NCBI RefSeq assembly: GCF_006738645.1
Contig: NZ_AP019700.1
Location: 3,826,001 to 3,890,000, forward strand
Length of the DNA: 64,000 nt
DNA from: Stella humosa
GTDB lineage: Bacteria > Pseudomonadota > Alphaproteobacteria > ATCC43930 > Allostellaceae
Reading direction: 5' to 3'
The position numbers and the translations under genes were made by a program. Within the stretch, counting starts at the first letter, position 1, and each line of letters begins with the position of its first letter. The notes under the pieces were generated by a model. The model made no database searches. It was given only the letters and a program-made list of their open reading frames with translations, and was not told the origin of the DNA. This document shows positions 29,308-40,965 of the stretch, piece by piece.

Positions 29308-30011
29308 CACACGCTCTCCTGCGGTTTCACGGCGACCCGCGCCAACTGTCCGCCGCGGCGCTGGAGGTTGCGCTCGAGCCGGCGCGACAGGGCCGTCAGC
29401 GCCGAGCAGATGACGAAATAGACGAGAAGTACGAAGCCGTAGATGAGGAAGGCCGGGCTGTGCCCTTCCTGCAGGGTCGTCCGCTCGACGATGATGCCGC
29501 CGATGCGGAAGAACTCCGTGACGCCGACCAGCGAGGCCAGCGTCGTCGCCTGGATCAGGTTCGAGAAGAGCCCGGTGAACGGCGGCAGGATCGGCAGCAG
29601 CGCCTGCGGCAGGATGATGTAGCGGAAGATTTCCCACGGCTTCAGGCCGAGCGCCACGGCGCTGGCCGTCTGGTGGCGCGGCACCGCGTTGATGCCGCCG
29701 CGCACGATCTCGGCCCCGTTGGCCCCGCCCCACAGGGTGAGGCTGATGAGCGAGGCCGCGAAGGGCGACAGCGGCACGCCCACCAGCGGCGCGCCGAAAT
29801 AGACGAACAGCATGTTCACGAGCAGCGGGATGTCGCGGAAGAACTCGACGTAGCAGATGGCGACCGCCCGGGCCCAGCCGCGCCGCGACACGCTCAGCAT
29901 GCCGATCAGGACCGAGACGACGGTGGCGCAGAGCAGCGTCGCCACGGCCAACTGGAAGGTCTGGCGCAGGCCCTCCAGGAAGATCGTGCTGTTGGCGAGG
30001 ATGAGTTGCAT
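29307..30011 (-). CDS. Polar amino-acid ABC transporter permease 1
   Basis: HisM/GlnP-type permease of 234 residues. FLEGLRQTFQLAVATLL opens the first transmembrane helix; YVEFFRDIPLLVNMLFVYF is the family signature region; SAVALGLKPWEIFRYIILPQA is the EAA loop binding the ATPase. About five membrane segments. The ATG at 30009-30011 is the start; the stop overlaps the lyase start by one base (29307). Works with the permease encoded next upstream. Confidence 0.92.
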   Translation of the reverse strand: MQLILANSTIFLEGLRQTFQLAVATLLCATVVSVLIGMLSVSRRGWARAVAICYVEFFRDIPLLVNMLFVYFGAPLVGVPLSPFAASLISLTLWGGANGAEIVRGGINAVPRHQTASAVALGLKPWEIFRYIILPQALLPILPPFTGLFSNLIQATTLASLVGVTEFFRIGGIIVERTTLQEGHSPAFLIYGFVLLVYFVICSALTALSRRLERNLQRRGGQLARVAVKPQESV

Positions 30012-30022
30012 CGGCCCGCCCC

Positions 30023-30694
30023 TCAGCTCGTCCGGAAGGGGCGCTGCAGGTGGAATTCCAGCCGGCGCACGGCGAACGACAGGATCAGCACCAGGACCAG
30101 ATAGAGCACGCCGATGGCCGCGAACATCTCCAGCGTGCGGAACTCGGTCGCCACCCGCTCCATGGCGACGAAGGTCAACTCGGCAAAGCCGATCGCCTGG
30201 AGGTAGGAGGAATTCTTCAGCACCGAGACCGAGGTGTTGAGCATGGCCGGGATGGCCACGCGCAGGCCGAGAGGGATCGCCACCAGCCACAGATAGTGCA
30301 GCGGGCGCAGGCCCAGCGACTGCGAGGCCTCGCGCATCCCCTTGGAGACGGCCAGGAACCCGCCGCGCATGTTCTCGACGTTGTAGGCGCCGCCCCACAC
30401 GGTCAGCGCCGCCACGCCCGACCAGTAGACCGACAGGCCCAGCCCCAGCGACGGCAGGCCGTAGAAAATGAAGAAGAGCTGCGCCAGCAGCGGCGTGTTG
30501 CGGATGAACTCCACATAGAAGCCGAAGAGCTGGGACAGCACCGGCACGCGGAAGACGCGGACGGCCGCCCCCACCACGCCAACTGCGGCGGCCAGCGCGA
30601 TCGAGATCACGCTGACCAGCACCGTCATGCCCAGCCCTTCGAGAAGGGCCGGGCCGTTGGCGAGGATGTAGCCGAAGTCGAAACGGTAGCTCAT
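30023..30694 (-). CDS. Polar amino-acid ABC transporter permease 2
   Basis: Second HisQ/GlnP-type permease, 223 residues: [22 protein letters not shown], the signature [22 protein letters not shown], and the EAA loop [20 protein letters not shown]. It ends [12 protein letters not shown]. Follows the substrate-binding protein gene by 19 bases and precedes permease 1 by 11, all on one strand, giving the operon order binding protein, permease, permease, lyase, ATPase, oxidase. Confidence 0.92.
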   Translation of the reverse strand: MSYRFDFGYILANGPALLEGLGMTVLVSVISIALAAAVGVVGAAVRVFRVPVLSQLFGFYVEFIRNTPLLAQLFFIFYGLPSLGLGLSVYWSGVAALTVWGGAYNVENMRGGFLAVSKGMREASQSLGLRPLHYLWLVAIPLGLRVAIPAMLNTSVSVLKNSSYLQAIGFAELTFVAMERVATEFRTLEMFAAIGVLYLVLVLILSFAVRRLEFHLQRPFRTS

Positions 30695-30713
30695 GGGCCG
30701 CCGCCGCGGGCGA

Positions 30714-31559
30714 TCAGCGGGCCTTCGTCGGCACCTTGGAGAGGTCCCAGGAAGACGTGGTGATCGGCACCAGGTCGGGCTGGTCGTACTGCTTGATCCA
30801 CTGCTCGATCAGGCCCTCGGCCTTGGCCCGCTTGATCGAGGCGTTGACGTAGGCCAGCCACTCGGTCTCGCCCTTGCGGACGGCCGCACCACGGAAGCCA
30901 AGCTGGTAGAGCTCGTCGAGCCGGCGCACGCGCGGGTTCTTCTGGGCCAGGCCCTGGATCACCGCAAGGTCGTGGGCGTAGCCGACGCCGCGGCCCTGCA
31001 GCAGGGCCTGGAGGCCGTCCGACACGCTGTCCAGCTTCAGCAGGTTCACTTCCGGCAGGTTCTTCTCAAACCAGCCGACCTGCCAGGCCCCCTTGATGGC
31101 GATGACGGTCTTGCCCTTGAGGTCGTCCAGCCCCTTCAGCGGGCTGTCCTTCATCACCAGCACGTCGCTGCCGCCCCAGGCATAGTTGTCCGAGAAGTCG
31201 ACCACCTTGGCCCGTTCCTCGGTGACGCCGATCGTGGCGATGACGAGGTCGACCTTGCCGCTGACCAGGGTCGGGATGCGGTTGGCGGTGGTGACGCAGG
31301 TAAGTTCGGTCTTGTCCGGGCTGCCGAAGGCGTAGGCCGCCACCTGGCGCGACAGGCTGACCTCGACGCCGACCGGCTTGCCGCTCGGATCGATGAAGCC
31401 GTCCGGCGGGTAGTCGCACTTCACGCCCGCCCGCAGCAGGCCCAGCTTCTGGATCGCCTCGGGTACGGGCGGCATGGCCTGGGCGAACGCGCCCCCGGCC
31501 ATCGACACGGCAAACAAGGAAGCAGCACAGGCACGCAGCAGGATATTGGCAACCATCAT
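30714..31559 (-). CDS. Amino-acid ABC transporter substrate-binding protein
   Basis: Family 3 periplasmic binding protein of 281 residues. A signal peptide ([23 protein letters not shown]) is followed by [34 protein letters not shown], the ligand-contact region [20 protein letters not shown] and [12 protein letters not shown]. First gene of the importer-lyase-oxidase operon; an AAGGAGGAGG lies just upstream of the double ATG at 31554-31559, a very strong ribosome binding site. It should bind the amino-acid-like substrate that the operon breaks down. Confidence 0.92.
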   Translation of the reverse strand: MMVANILLRACAASLFAVSMAGGAFAQAMPPVPEAIQKLGLLRAGVKCDYPPDGFIDPSGKPVGVEVSLSRQVAAYAFGSPDKTELTCVTTANRIPTLVSGKVDLVIATIGVTEERAKVVDFSDNYAWGGSDVLVMKDSPLKGLDDLKGKTVIAIKGAWQVGWFEKNLPEVNLLKLDSVSDGLQALLQGRGVGYAHDLAVIQGLAQKNPRVRRLDELYQLGFRGAAVRKGETEWLAYVNASIKRAKAEGLIEQWIKQYDQPDLVPITTSSWDLSKVPTKAR

Positions 31560-31745
31560 GGGACCCTCCTCCTTGGCAGGAAGTGCGACACGGTTCGGGC
31601 AGGAAAGCAAGGATCGGTCCATGGAATCCAAGCGGACGATCAGCCGCATCGCGGCCGGCGAAAGGATGATTGTCAGCGGCGGCCGTTCGCGCGACGATCC
31701 GGCCCCTCCTCGCCACCCCCACCGGACGAATTTCGAGGAACACCC

Positions 31746-33242
<1,497 letters not shown>

Positions 33243-33264
33243 GCGGCCGCGGACGGTCGGGCCC

Positions 33265-33933
33265 TTGCTGACTCACATCCCGGCCGTCCTGTCCGGCCCC
33301 GCCTTGGCCCGCGTGCGCGCGCTGGTCGAGGCGGGGCCGTTCGAGGACGGCACGGCGACGGCATCGGGCCAGGCCGCCGCCGTCAAGCGCAACCTCCAGA
33401 TCGCGGCCGACCCGGCCCGCCGCCGGCCGATCGACGAGCTGGTCATGCCGGCCATCCTGGGCGACCCGCGCTTCGTCGAGGTCGCCTTCCCCAAGGTGAT
33501 GGCCCCGCCCACCTACAATCGCTACGACGTCGGCATGACCTACGGCGACCATGTCGACGCGCCATTCCTGTCGTCGGGCCGGGTACGCGCCGACATCTCG
33601 CTCACCCTCTTCCTCAGCGAGCCCGAGGAATATGAGGGCGGCGCACTGACCATCCGCCATGGCGACGCGCAGTTCCTGGCCAAGCACAAGGCGGGCGACC
33701 TCGTCGCCTACCCGACCACCAGCCTGCATCACGTCAGCCCGGTGACGCGGGGCAAGCGCCTGGCCGCCGTCTCGTGGGTGCAGAGCTACGTCCCCGACGA
33801 ACGCCACCGGCGCATCCTCTACGAGCTGGGCGAGGCCAAGAAACTGCTCGACCGCACGGCCCCCGGCGCCCCCGAGACCGACGCGCTGCGCAACGGCCTG
33901 TTCAACCTGCTGCGCCTGTGGTGGCAGCCGTAG
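33265..33933 (+). CDS. PKHD-type Fe(II)/2-oxoglutarate hydroxylase (PiuC/YbiX-like)
   Basis: 2-oxoglutarate-dependent dioxygenase of 222 residues, normal for YbiX/PiuC. The iron ligands are the His and Asp of YGDHVDAPFL near residue 96 and the His in SLHHVSPVTRGKR, where the Arg binds 2-oxoglutarate. The start is the TTG at 33265 because the family N-terminus (LTHIPAVLSGPALARVR) begins there and no ATG is available in frame. PiuC is often next to TonB-dependent siderophore receptors, but none is here; the true substrate of the family is not established. It follows mmsA by 22 bases. Confidence 0.88.
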   Translation: MLTHIPAVLSGPALARVRALVEAGPFEDGTATASGQAAAVKRNLQIAADPARRRPIDELVMPAILGDPRFVEVAFPKVMAPPTYNRYDVGMTYGDHVDAPFLSSGRVRADISLTLFLSEPEEYEGGALTIRHGDAQFLAKHKAGDLVAYPTTSLHHVSPVTRGKRLAAVSWVQSYVPDERHRRILYELGEAKKLLDRTAPGAPETDALRNGLFNLLRLWWQP

Positions 33934-34062
33934 AACCGTCTGCGCCGTATCCGTACGGGCACCGGGCATTCATTGCCGCTTGACGTCGGCCGCCATCAGG
34001 ACCATCCGTCAACCTTGACGATAGTGACGACCCACGGACGACCGCCACCAGGGGGCAGGCAT

Positions 34063-34479
34063 ATGCGATACGCAGGAATGGCGGCGGCCGCGATTGCGGC
34101 CCTGGGCGTGCTGGCCGCGGCAGCCCCCAGCCACGCGCAGCAATTCGGCATGACCTTCTACAATGATTCAGGTCAGCAGATACGGGTCCATGTTCCGAAC
34201 GTCTATCTTGGAACAATAGATATCGCCAGCCAGTGGGACTACACGGTCCAGATCGGCAATGGTAACATGTATTACAATCCACAATTTCTTGACATGAACA
34301 ACAATGAAATCTGCGGATGGACGGTCAACTCAGAATACCGCAGCGTTTATTATCGCACGTGCCAACATTCAGGCAAGAATGGCGACAAGAATTCGTCGGA
34401 CACCCTGTCGTGCAATCTCGAGTACCAGAAGCACTATGATGGTACCTGCGAGTTCACCATGACGATCAAGAAGAACTAG
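34063..34479 (+). CDS. Small secreted protein of unknown function, atypical composition
   Basis: 138 residues with a clear signal peptide (MAAAAIAALGVLAAAAPSHAQ), mature protein about 115 residues. The mature part is rich in Asn, Tyr and Ser and has four cysteines in ICGW, RTCQH, LSCNL and GTCEF, a likely two-disulphide beta fold. I do not recognise a family. From about 34140 the base composition falls well below its neighbours, with third positions rich in A and T, suggesting recent acquisition. GGGGG at 34051-34055 precedes the ATG at 34063. It converges on an RTX gene. Confidence 0.7.
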   Translation: MRYAGMAAAAIAALGVLAAAAPSHAQQFGMTFYNDSGQQIRVHVPNVYLGTIDIASQWDYTVQIGNGNMYYNPQFLDMNNNEICGWTVNSEYRSVYYRTCQHSGKNGDKNSSDTLSCNLEYQKHYDGTCEFTMTIKKN

Positions 34480-34518
34480 CAACCGGTCCTGGTACGCAGC
34501 AATGACGGCCCTGCCGCC

Positions 34519-36906
34519 CTACATGAGGTAGATCAGGATGGCACCGTCGCCGCCGATCATGGTGTCCGTCTGGTAGGTGCCGGAAAGGCCGTCGAACAGG
34601 ATCGTCCCGCCGCCAACGGCGGAGAGGGACAAGGCGCCGTCGGTCACGGCCACGCTATCGAGCAAGCGGCCATGCTTGGCGGATAGGCCGGCGATTGCGA
34701 TGACGTCGCCCGAGAGCCCCGCCTGGAAGCCATGGATCGTGTCGTCGGCCAGGTGGGCAACCGAGCCGTAGACGGTGTCCCTTCCCACATCCGGTCCGAG
34801 ATCGATCCAGTCCCCATCGGCATCGCCATAGAACCGGTCGGCGCCGGGGCCGCCCGCCAGCGTATCGGTGCCGGCGCCGCCATGCAGCGTGTCCGCCCCG
34901 GTGCCGCCATCGAGCCGATCGCCACCGGCGCCGCCTTCCAGGCGATCGCTGCCATTGCCGCCGTCGAGGCGGTCAGACCCAGCCTCGCCATAGAGCGTGT
35001 CATTGCCGTTGCCGCCTGCCAGGCGGTCGTTGCCATTGCCGCCCCAGAGCGCGTCCTCGCCGCTGCCGCCGGCCACCAGGTCGTCGCCGTTGCCGCCCTT
35101 CAGCGTGTCCCGGCCGGCCTCGCCGAACAGGCTGTCATTGCCGTTCTTGCCGTCGATATTGCCACCTGAAGCAGCGGCCTGGACAAGGTCGGGGTTGTTG
35201 GTGGGCTGCGCCTTGCGGTCGACGATGAAGACCGCGAACGGGTCGGACTCCTCGCTCTCGTTGCCGGCGGTGTCCTCGGCAGTGGCGGCGTAGGCGTGAT
35301 GCCCAAGCGCCAGCGTCGCCGGATCGGTCCAGGTCCAGTTGCCGTCCTCGTCGGCGACGACGGTATCCATGCCCTGGCCGTCTCGCATCAGATGGACCGT
35401 GGAGTGGGCTTCGGCCGTGCCGGACAGCGTCAACGTCCGGTCGGTGGTGACCCCGTCGGGCTCGCCGGTGTCGCCGGTGATAGCCAGGACCGCCGGGGCT
35501 TCCGGTGCCACGCGGTCGGTCAGCAGGTCGCCGGCAGCGGTGTAGCGCAGCAGGTAGAACTTGTTGCCATCCGCGGCCTCGGCCAGCGCGGTGCCGGCAC
35601 CCGGATCGAAGTCGACCGTGCCGAAGAACTGGCCGACGACATGGGCATTGCCCGACGGGTCGACCGCTATGTCGTGGCTGTATTCGTCACTGGTCGATTG
35701 GTCGGACGCGCTCGCCCACAGCAGCTTGCCCGATGGATCGTAGCGGGCCACGAACATGTCCGTGCCCGTGGAGACATGGATGTCGGTCGCCGGACCGGGG
35801 TCGAAATCCACCGTCTGGCTGACCGACCCGGTGACGAGGATGTTGCCCTGGCCGTCGAACGCGACGTCCTCGCCACGCTCGCGATCGGCCCCGCCGGTCA
35901 TGCCCTTGACCCAGACGAGGTCGCCGTCGGCGTCGTACTTCGCCAGGAAGAATTCGTCGAGCGCGCCAGCGAGGGCGACCGTCCCCGCGCCTGGATCGAA
36001 GTCGACGGTGGCGCCGGTATCGCCGGACTCGAAGAAGCCGGTGACATAGGCATTCCCCGACGCGTCGGTGGCGACGCCGTTGGCATACTCGCCCGCACTG
36101 GATTGGCCCGGCGAACGCGCCCAGAGCAGGTTGCCGGACGGATCGTACTTGGCCACGAAGAAGTCGACCCCGGTGGCCGCAAGCAGCGCTGTTCCGGGGC
36201 CGGGATCGAAATCCACGGTTCCTTCGAAATTGCCCGCCGCGAGGATATTGCCCGCCGTGTCGACCGCCACGTCGCGGATGAACCCACGGCTCGTGCCGCG
36301 GCCCGTCACGACCCAGGTCAGGCTGCCGTCGGCATCGTACTTCGCCAGGAAGGCATCGGTCCCGATCGCGGTAAAGGTGGCCGATCCGGGCCCGGCGTCG
36401 AAATCCACGGTGCCGTCGAAGTGTCCGCCCACCAGGATGTTGCCGGCGGCATCGACGGCAACGGCGGCCGCGACGTCCTCGCCGGTCGACTGCCCCGACC
36501 CCGTTAGCCATAGAAGGCTGCCGTCGGCATCGTACCGGGCGACGAACATGTCGCGCACGGTGCTGATCAGAACGGTCGTGCCCGGGCCGCCGTCGAAGTC
36601 GACCGTGCCCGCGAAATGGCCGACGACGTGGATGTCCCCCGTGGGGCCCAGCGCCAGCCCATTGCCCGTGGCGACGCTGTAGTCGCCCCCCTCGGTCGCC
36701 GTGACCCAGACAAGGCTGCCCGACATGTCGTAGCGGGCGACGAAGAGGTGGTTGCCTTCGGTGGACGGGATCGCCGTGCCGGGTCCGGGGTCGAAATCGG
36801 TGTTGGAGAAGAAACCGGCGACATAGCTGTCGCCGCCGGCATCCGCCGCGATGCCGTTGGCCGTGGAGTATCCCGCCCCTTCGGGCGTCACCAGTCCGAA
36901 CGCCAT
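34519..36906 (-). CDS. RTX calcium-binding protein with SBBP beta-propeller repeats
   Basis: About 795 residues, three regions. Residues about 1-490 hold eight or so repeats of the SBBP type (each with DFDPGPGT...FVARYDPSGNLLW...DAAGNILV), likely a beta-propeller. Residues about 510-600 form a bacterial Ig-like domain (RTLTLSGTAEAHSTVHL...WTWTDPATLALGHHAY). Then come about ten RTX nonapeptides (GGNGNDRLAG, GEAGSDRLDG) that bind calcium, and a C-terminus ending ILIYLM as in type I-secreted proteins. No N-terminal signal peptide. I prefer the ATG at 36904-36906, preceded by GGGAG; a TTG at 36945 is possible. No secretion genes are adjacent. Role is probably adhesive or matrix (inference). Confidence 0.82.
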   Translation of the reverse strand: MAFGLVTPEGAGYSTANGIAADAGGDSYVAGFFSNTDFDPGPGTAIPSTEGNHLFVARYDMSGSLVWVTATEGGDYSVATGNGLALGPTGDIHVVGHFAGTVDFDGGPGTTVLISTVRDMFVARYDADGSLLWLTGSGQSTGEDVAAAVAVDAAGNILVGGHFDGTVDFDAGPGSATFTAIGTDAFLAKYDADGSLTWVVTGRGTSRGFIRDVAVDTAGNILAAGNFEGTVDFDPGPGTALLAATGVDFFVAKYDPSGNLLWARSPGQSSAGEYANGVATDASGNAYVTGFFESGDTGATVDFDPGAGTVALAGALDEFFLAKYDADGDLVWVKGMTGGADRERGEDVAFDGQGNILVTGSVSQTVDFDPGPATDIHVSTGTDMFVARYDPSGKLLWASASDQSTSDEYSHDIAVDPSGNAHVVGQFFGTVDFDPGAGTALAEAADGNKFYLLRYTAAGDLLTDRVAPEAPAVLAITGDTGEPDGVTTDRTLTLSGTAEAHSTVHLMRDGQGMDTVVADEDGNWTWTDPATLALGHHAYAATAEDTAGNESEESDPFAVFIVDRKAQPTNNPDLVQAAASGGNIDGKNGNDSLFGEAGRDTLKGGNGDDLVAGGSGEDALWGGNGNDRLAGGNGNDTLYGEAGSDRLDGGNGSDRLEGGAGGDRLDGGTGADTLHGGAGTDTLAGGPGADRFYGDADGDWIDLGPDVGRDTVYGSVAHLADDTIHGFQAGLSGDVIAIAGLSAKHGRLLDSVAVTDGALSLSAVGGGTILFDGLSGTYQTDTMIGGDGAILIYLM

Positions 36907-37044
36907 CGAGCCCCCGCTCCCGGCCACACCCACGGCCTCAGACAACCAATAGCCGAGCGGCGGGTCGTTGTCCGAAGATTGCTGCGGTGGGGGTGTGGCC
37001 GGGAAGCGGACCGACGCGTCTTGGCGCGCCTATCTACCGCGTGA

Positions 37045-38418
37045 TCACAGTTCCGGCGGCTCGATCCCGGCCGCGCGCAAGGCATCGGCCAGTGCGCCCT
37101 TCAACCGGTCGAGGCCGGCGTCGCTGGTCGATTCCGCACGCGCCACCAGCACGTCTTGCGTGTTCGACGCGCGCAGCAGCCACCAGCCGTCGCTGGTGTT
37201 CACCCGCACGCCGTCGACGTCGGAATAGGTGGCACCAGCCGCCTTCAACCGCTCGACGACCGCGGCCATCACCGGCTTCTTGGCCTCTTCCGAGCAGGGG
37301 AAGCGCAGTTCCGGCGTGTTGATGGTGGCCGCCATGCGGTCGCGCATCTGGGCCAGCGTCTCGGGGCTGCCCGCCACGACGTTCAGCAGGCGGATGGCGG
37401 CATAGAGCGCATCGTCGTAGCCATAGTAGCGATCGGCGAAGAAGATGTGGCCGCTCATCTCGCCGGCCAGGGGCGACTTGGTCTCGGCCATCTTGTTCTT
37501 GATGTGCGAGTGGCCGGTCTTCCACATCAGCGGCTGGCCGCCCAATGCTGCGATGCGGTCGAACAGCGTCTGGCTCGCCTTCACGTCGCTGATGACGACG
37601 CTGCCGGGGCGATCCTTCAGCACCGCCTCGGCCCAGATCTGCATGAGCTGGTCGCCCCAGAGGATGCGCCCCTGGCCGTCGACCACGCCGATGCGGTCGC
37701 CGTCGCCGTCGAACGCCACGCCCAGGTCGCAGCTGCCCTTGGCCACGGCCGCCTGGAGGTCGACCAGGTTCTTGGCCACGGTCGGGTCGGGGTGATGGTT
37801 GGGGAAGGTGCCGTCGATGTCGGCGAAAAGGGTCGAATGCTGGCCCGGCAGGCGCGCCACCAGGCGCGTCATCGCCTCGCCCGCCGCCCCGTTGCCGGCG
37901 TCCCAGGCGACCTTCAGCTCGCGCCCGCCGGTGAAGTCCTGCGCCAGGCGCTCGACATAGCGGTCCAGCATGTCGACGTGGCTGGCCTTGCCCTTGCCGG
38001 TGGCGAAGCCGCCCTCGGCAGCCAGCCGGCCCAGCGCCTGGATGTCGCCCGCGAAGAACGGCTTCTTGCGCAGCATCATCTTGAAGCCGTTGTAGTCCGG
38101 CGGGTTGTGCGAGCCGGTGATCATGATGCCGCCCGCCACGTCCAGCGCGTAGCTGGCATAGTAGAGCATCGGCGTCGGCCCGAGCCCGACCGAGACGACA
38201 TCGCGGCCGCTGGCCGTCAGCCCCTCGATCAGCGCCTCCTCGAGACCGGGCGACGACAGGCGCCCGTCGCGGCCGACCGCGATCGTGCCCGAGCCGGCAA
38301 TGGTGCCGAAGGCGCGGCCGATGGCGCGGGCATCGTCGGTCGACAGCGTCTTGCCGATGACGCCGCGGATGTCGTACTCGCGCAGGATGGTCGGGTCGAA
38401 ACGATAGGCTTCGCTCAT
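37045..38418 (-). CDS. Phosphomannomutase/phosphoglucomutase
   Basis: Alpha-D-phosphohexomutase of 457 residues, AlgC/ManB type, converting glucose-6-P or mannose-6-P to the 1-phosphate. The N-terminal [15 protein letters not shown] is typical; the phosphoserine loop is [11 protein letters not shown] near residue 103; the metal loop is FDGDGDRIG near residue 240; the sugar-binding loop is GEMSGHIFF; and the phosphate-binding C-terminal domain has [14 protein letters not shown]. Its start overlaps the stop of ugd by 4 bases (38415-38418), so the two are coupled. It supplies glucose-1-P to galU and mannose-1-P for surface polysaccharides. Confidence 0.93.
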   Translation of the reverse strand: MSEAYRFDPTILREYDIRGVIGKTLSTDDARAIGRAFGTIAGSGTIAVGRDGRLSSPGLEEALIEGLTASGRDVVSVGLGPTPMLYYASYALDVAGGIMITGSHNPPDYNGFKMMLRKKPFFAGDIQALGRLAAEGGFATGKGKASHVDMLDRYVERLAQDFTGGRELKVAWDAGNGAAGEAMTRLVARLPGQHSTLFADIDGTFPNHHPDPTVAKNLVDLQAAVAKGSCDLGVAFDGDGDRIGVVDGQGRILWGDQLMQIWAEAVLKDRPGSVVISDVKASQTLFDRIAALGGQPLMWKTGHSHIKNKMAETKSPLAGEMSGHIFFADRYYGYDDALYAAIRLLNVVAGSPETLAQMRDRMAATINTPELRFPCSEEAKKPVMAAVVERLKAAGATYSDVDGVRVNTSDGWWLLRASNTQDVLVARAESTSDAGLDRLKGALADALRAAGIEPPEL

Positions 38419-39755
38419 CGCGTGGTCTCCTTGCCCGGCCGCGCTGCGGCAAGCGGGCGACCGATCGAGGTGTATTCGAGCCCGGCCTCGGCCATGGCCG
38501 CCGGGTCGTAGACGTTGCGCAGGTCGACCACCACGGGCGACTTCAGCGCCCGGCGCATGCGCCGCGGGTCGAGGGCGCGGAACTCGTTCCATTCGGTGAT
38601 GAGGACGACCGCGTCGGCGCCCTCCATCGCGGCATAGGCGCCCTCGGCGAAATCGATGCCCGGCAGAAGCTTGCGCGCCTCGCCCATGCCCTCGGGGTCA
38701 TAGGCGCGGATTGCCGCACCGGCCGCCTGGAGGGCCGGCAGGATGTCGAGCGCCGGGCTGTCGCGCATGTCGTCGGTGTTGGCTTTGAAGGTCAGGCCCA
38801 GCACGGCCACCGTCTTGCCCTCGACCGAGCCGCCGCAGGCCGTGACCACGCGGTCGGCCATCGCCCGCTTGCGAAGGTCGTTCACCTCCACCACCGTCTC
38901 GACGATGCGCAAGGGCGCGCCGGCGTCGCGCGCGGTCTTGACCACCGCCAGCGTGTCCTTGGGGAAGCACGAGCCACCATAGCCGGGGCCGGGATGCAGG
39001 AACTTGCGCCCGATGCGCCCATCCAGGCCGATGCCGCGGGCGACGTCGTGCACGTCGGCGCCGACTTTCTCGCACAGGTCGGCCATCTCGTTGATGAAGG
39101 TGATCTTCACCGCCAGGAAGCTGTTGCCGGCATACTTGATGAGCTCGGCCGTCTCGCGCCGGGTCATCACGATCGGCGTCTCGATCAGGTAGAGCGGGCG
39201 GTAGAGCTGGCGCATCACCGCCTCGGCGCGGTCGGACTCGCAGCCGATCACCACCCGGTCGGGGCGCATGAAGTCGTTGATCGCCGCCCCTTCGCGCAGG
39301 AACTCGGGGTTGGAGACGACATCGAACTCCGCGTCCGGCCGGGCCTTGCGGATGATCGCCTCGACCTCGCGGCCCGTGCCCACCGGCACTGTCGACTTGG
39401 TGACGATGACGGTATAGCGGCCGATCGCGTGCGCGATCTCCTCGGCCGCGGCATAGACGAAGGACAGGTCGGCATGGCCATCGCCCCGCCGGCTGGGCGT
39501 GCCGACGCAGATGAATACGGCGTCGGCACCCGACACCGCCTCCTTCAGGTCGGTCGTGAAGGAAAGCCGGCCCGCCTTCACGTTGTTGGCGACCAACTCG
39601 TCCAGGCCCGGCTCGAAAATGGGCATCTCGCCCGCCTGGATGCGGGCGATCTTGGTGGCGTCCTTGTCGACACAGACGACGTCAGTGCCGAATTCCGAGA
39701 AGCACGCGCCGGAGACAAGGCCGACATAGCCCGTCCCGATCATGGCGATGCGCAT
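38415..39755 (-). CDS. UDP-glucose 6-dehydrogenase
   Basis: NAD-dependent oxidation of UDP-glucose to UDP-glucuronate, 446 residues. N-terminal Rossmann motif [37 protein letters not shown]; the catalytic cysteine in [12 protein letters not shown] near residue 260; and the C-terminal nucleotide domain with [17 protein letters not shown]. The start at 39753-39755 places the Rossmann motif at the very N-terminus; the open frame upstream overlaps galU. Between galU and the mutase on one strand, it belongs to an exopolysaccharide precursor operon. Confidence 0.95.
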   Translation of the reverse strand: MRIAMIGTGYVGLVSGACFSEFGTDVVCVDKDATKIARIQAGEMPIFEPGLDELVANNVKAGRLSFTTDLKEAVSGADAVFICVGTPSRRGDGHADLSFVYAAAEEIAHAIGRYTVIVTKSTVPVGTGREVEAIIRKARPDAEFDVVSNPEFLREGAAINDFMRPDRVVIGCESDRAEAVMRQLYRPLYLIETPIVMTRRETAELIKYAGNSFLAVKITFINEMADLCEKVGADVHDVARGIGLDGRIGRKFLHPGPGYGGSCFPKDTLAVVKTARDAGAPLRIVETVVEVNDLRKRAMADRVVTACGGSVEGKTVAVLGLTFKANTDDMRDSPALDILPALQAAGAAIRAYDPEGMGEARKLLPGIDFAEGAYAAMEGADAVVLITEWNEFRALDPRRMRRALKSPVVVDLRNVYDPAAMAEAGLEYTSIGRPLAAARPGKETTR

Positions 39756-39799
39756 TTGGGTCCTATCCGTCGAAGGTCGTTTGCGGGCGGGTCTGGGGC

Positions 39800-40669
39800 T
39801 CAGCGATATTGCGGCAGGAACTCCCGCACGGCCGGCGCCATGTCGGGCCGCGCCAGCGCGCAGGCGATGTTGGCCTCCAGGAAGCCCGCCTTGTCGCCGC
39901 AGTCGAAGCGGCGCCCGGCGAAGCGCAGGCCATGGAACGGCATCTCGCCGATCATCTTGGCCATGGCGTCGGTAAGCTGGATCTCGTTGCCGGCACCACG
40001 CTCCATCAGGCTCAGATGGTCGAAGATCTCGGGCTCCAGGATGTAGCGGCCGATGACGGCCAGGCGCGAGGGGGCGGCCTCCGGCTTGGGCTTCTCCACC
40101 AGCCCCTCGACCTCGACCAGTTGGCCGTCGTCGGCGCCGGGCGAGACGATGCCGTAGCGGCTGGTGTGTTCGCGCGCGACCTCCATCACCGCCAGCATGT
40201 TGCCGCCGACCTTCTGGTGGGCATCGACCATCTGCGCCAGGCAGCCGCGCTCGGCCAGGATCAGGTCGTCGGCCAGCAGCACGGCAAAGGGCTCGTCGCC
40301 CACCACCTCGCGGGCGCACCAGACGGCATGCCCCAGCCCCAGCGGCCGCTGCTGGCGGGTATAGATGACCTCGCCAGCACCCGGGATCATCTTCGCCAGA
40401 TCTGCCAGGGCAGCGTCGCGTCCGCGCTCGCGCAGGGTGGCGTTCAGCTCGAAGCTCTCGTCGAAATGGTCTTCCAGGGCCGACTTGCCGCGGCCCGTCA
40501 CCATGATCAGCCGCTCGATCCCGGCTTCGCGCGCCTCTTCCACGGCATACTGGATCAACGGCTTGTCGACGACCGTCAGCATTTCCTTGGGCATCGACTT
40601 GGTGGCCGGCAGGAATCGGGTGCCGAGGCCGGCGACAGGGAAAACGGCGGTGCGGACGCGTCGGGACAT
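39800..40669 (-). CDS. galU: UTP-glucose-1-phosphate uridylyltransferase
   Basis: Makes UDP-glucose from UTP and glucose-1-phosphate; 289 residues. TAVFPVAGLGTRFLPATKSMPKEML is the nucleotide-binding signature, followed by KPLIQYAVEEAREAGI, FAVLLADDLIL with the metal-binding aspartates, and GLVEKPKPEAAPS. The C-terminal KAGFLEANIACAL is usual. It feeds ugd 44 bases downstream. The 217 bases upstream of it (40670-40886) hold no gene that I can see and presumably contain the operon promoter. Confidence 0.96.
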   Translation of the reverse strand: MSRRVRTAVFPVAGLGTRFLPATKSMPKEMLTVVDKPLIQYAVEEAREAGIERLIMVTGRGKSALEDHFDESFELNATLRERGRDAALADLAKMIPGAGEVIYTRQQRPLGLGHAVWCAREVVGDEPFAVLLADDLILAERGCLAQMVDAHQKVGGNMLAVMEVAREHTSRYGIVSPGADDGQLVEVEGLVEKPKPEAAPSRLAVIGRYILEPEIFDHLSLMERGAGNEIQLTDAMAKMIGEMPFHGLRFAGRRFDCGDKAGFLEANIACALARPDMAPAVREFLPQYR

Positions 40670-40965
40670 GGACTGCTCTCGGGCTGAATCGGGGTCGGAG
40701 GCAATGTCGGCAGGAACCTATAGGCGGGGCCTATGGGCCGCCACCAGAACGATTCCGCGCTACTTCCTGTTCCATCGCCGCGCAAATTGACGCCTCAAGG
40801 CAGTCCCGGACAGAGTGGAGCATGCTGCCGCCTCCGATCGCCAGCATCGACGCGACCATATTGGCCGCCAATCCAGGAGCTTTCCGATGACCGCCCCTCC
40901 CCGTCTCGTTCCGTCCCGCCCGCCCCGGCGATGGCCAGGCCACCTTCGACATCACCTGGCGGTCG

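Noticed and set aside
33265-33933. Siderophore-linked PiuC locus
   Set aside because: No TonB-dependent receptor or other iron gene is adjacent, so only the hydroxylase family is claimed.
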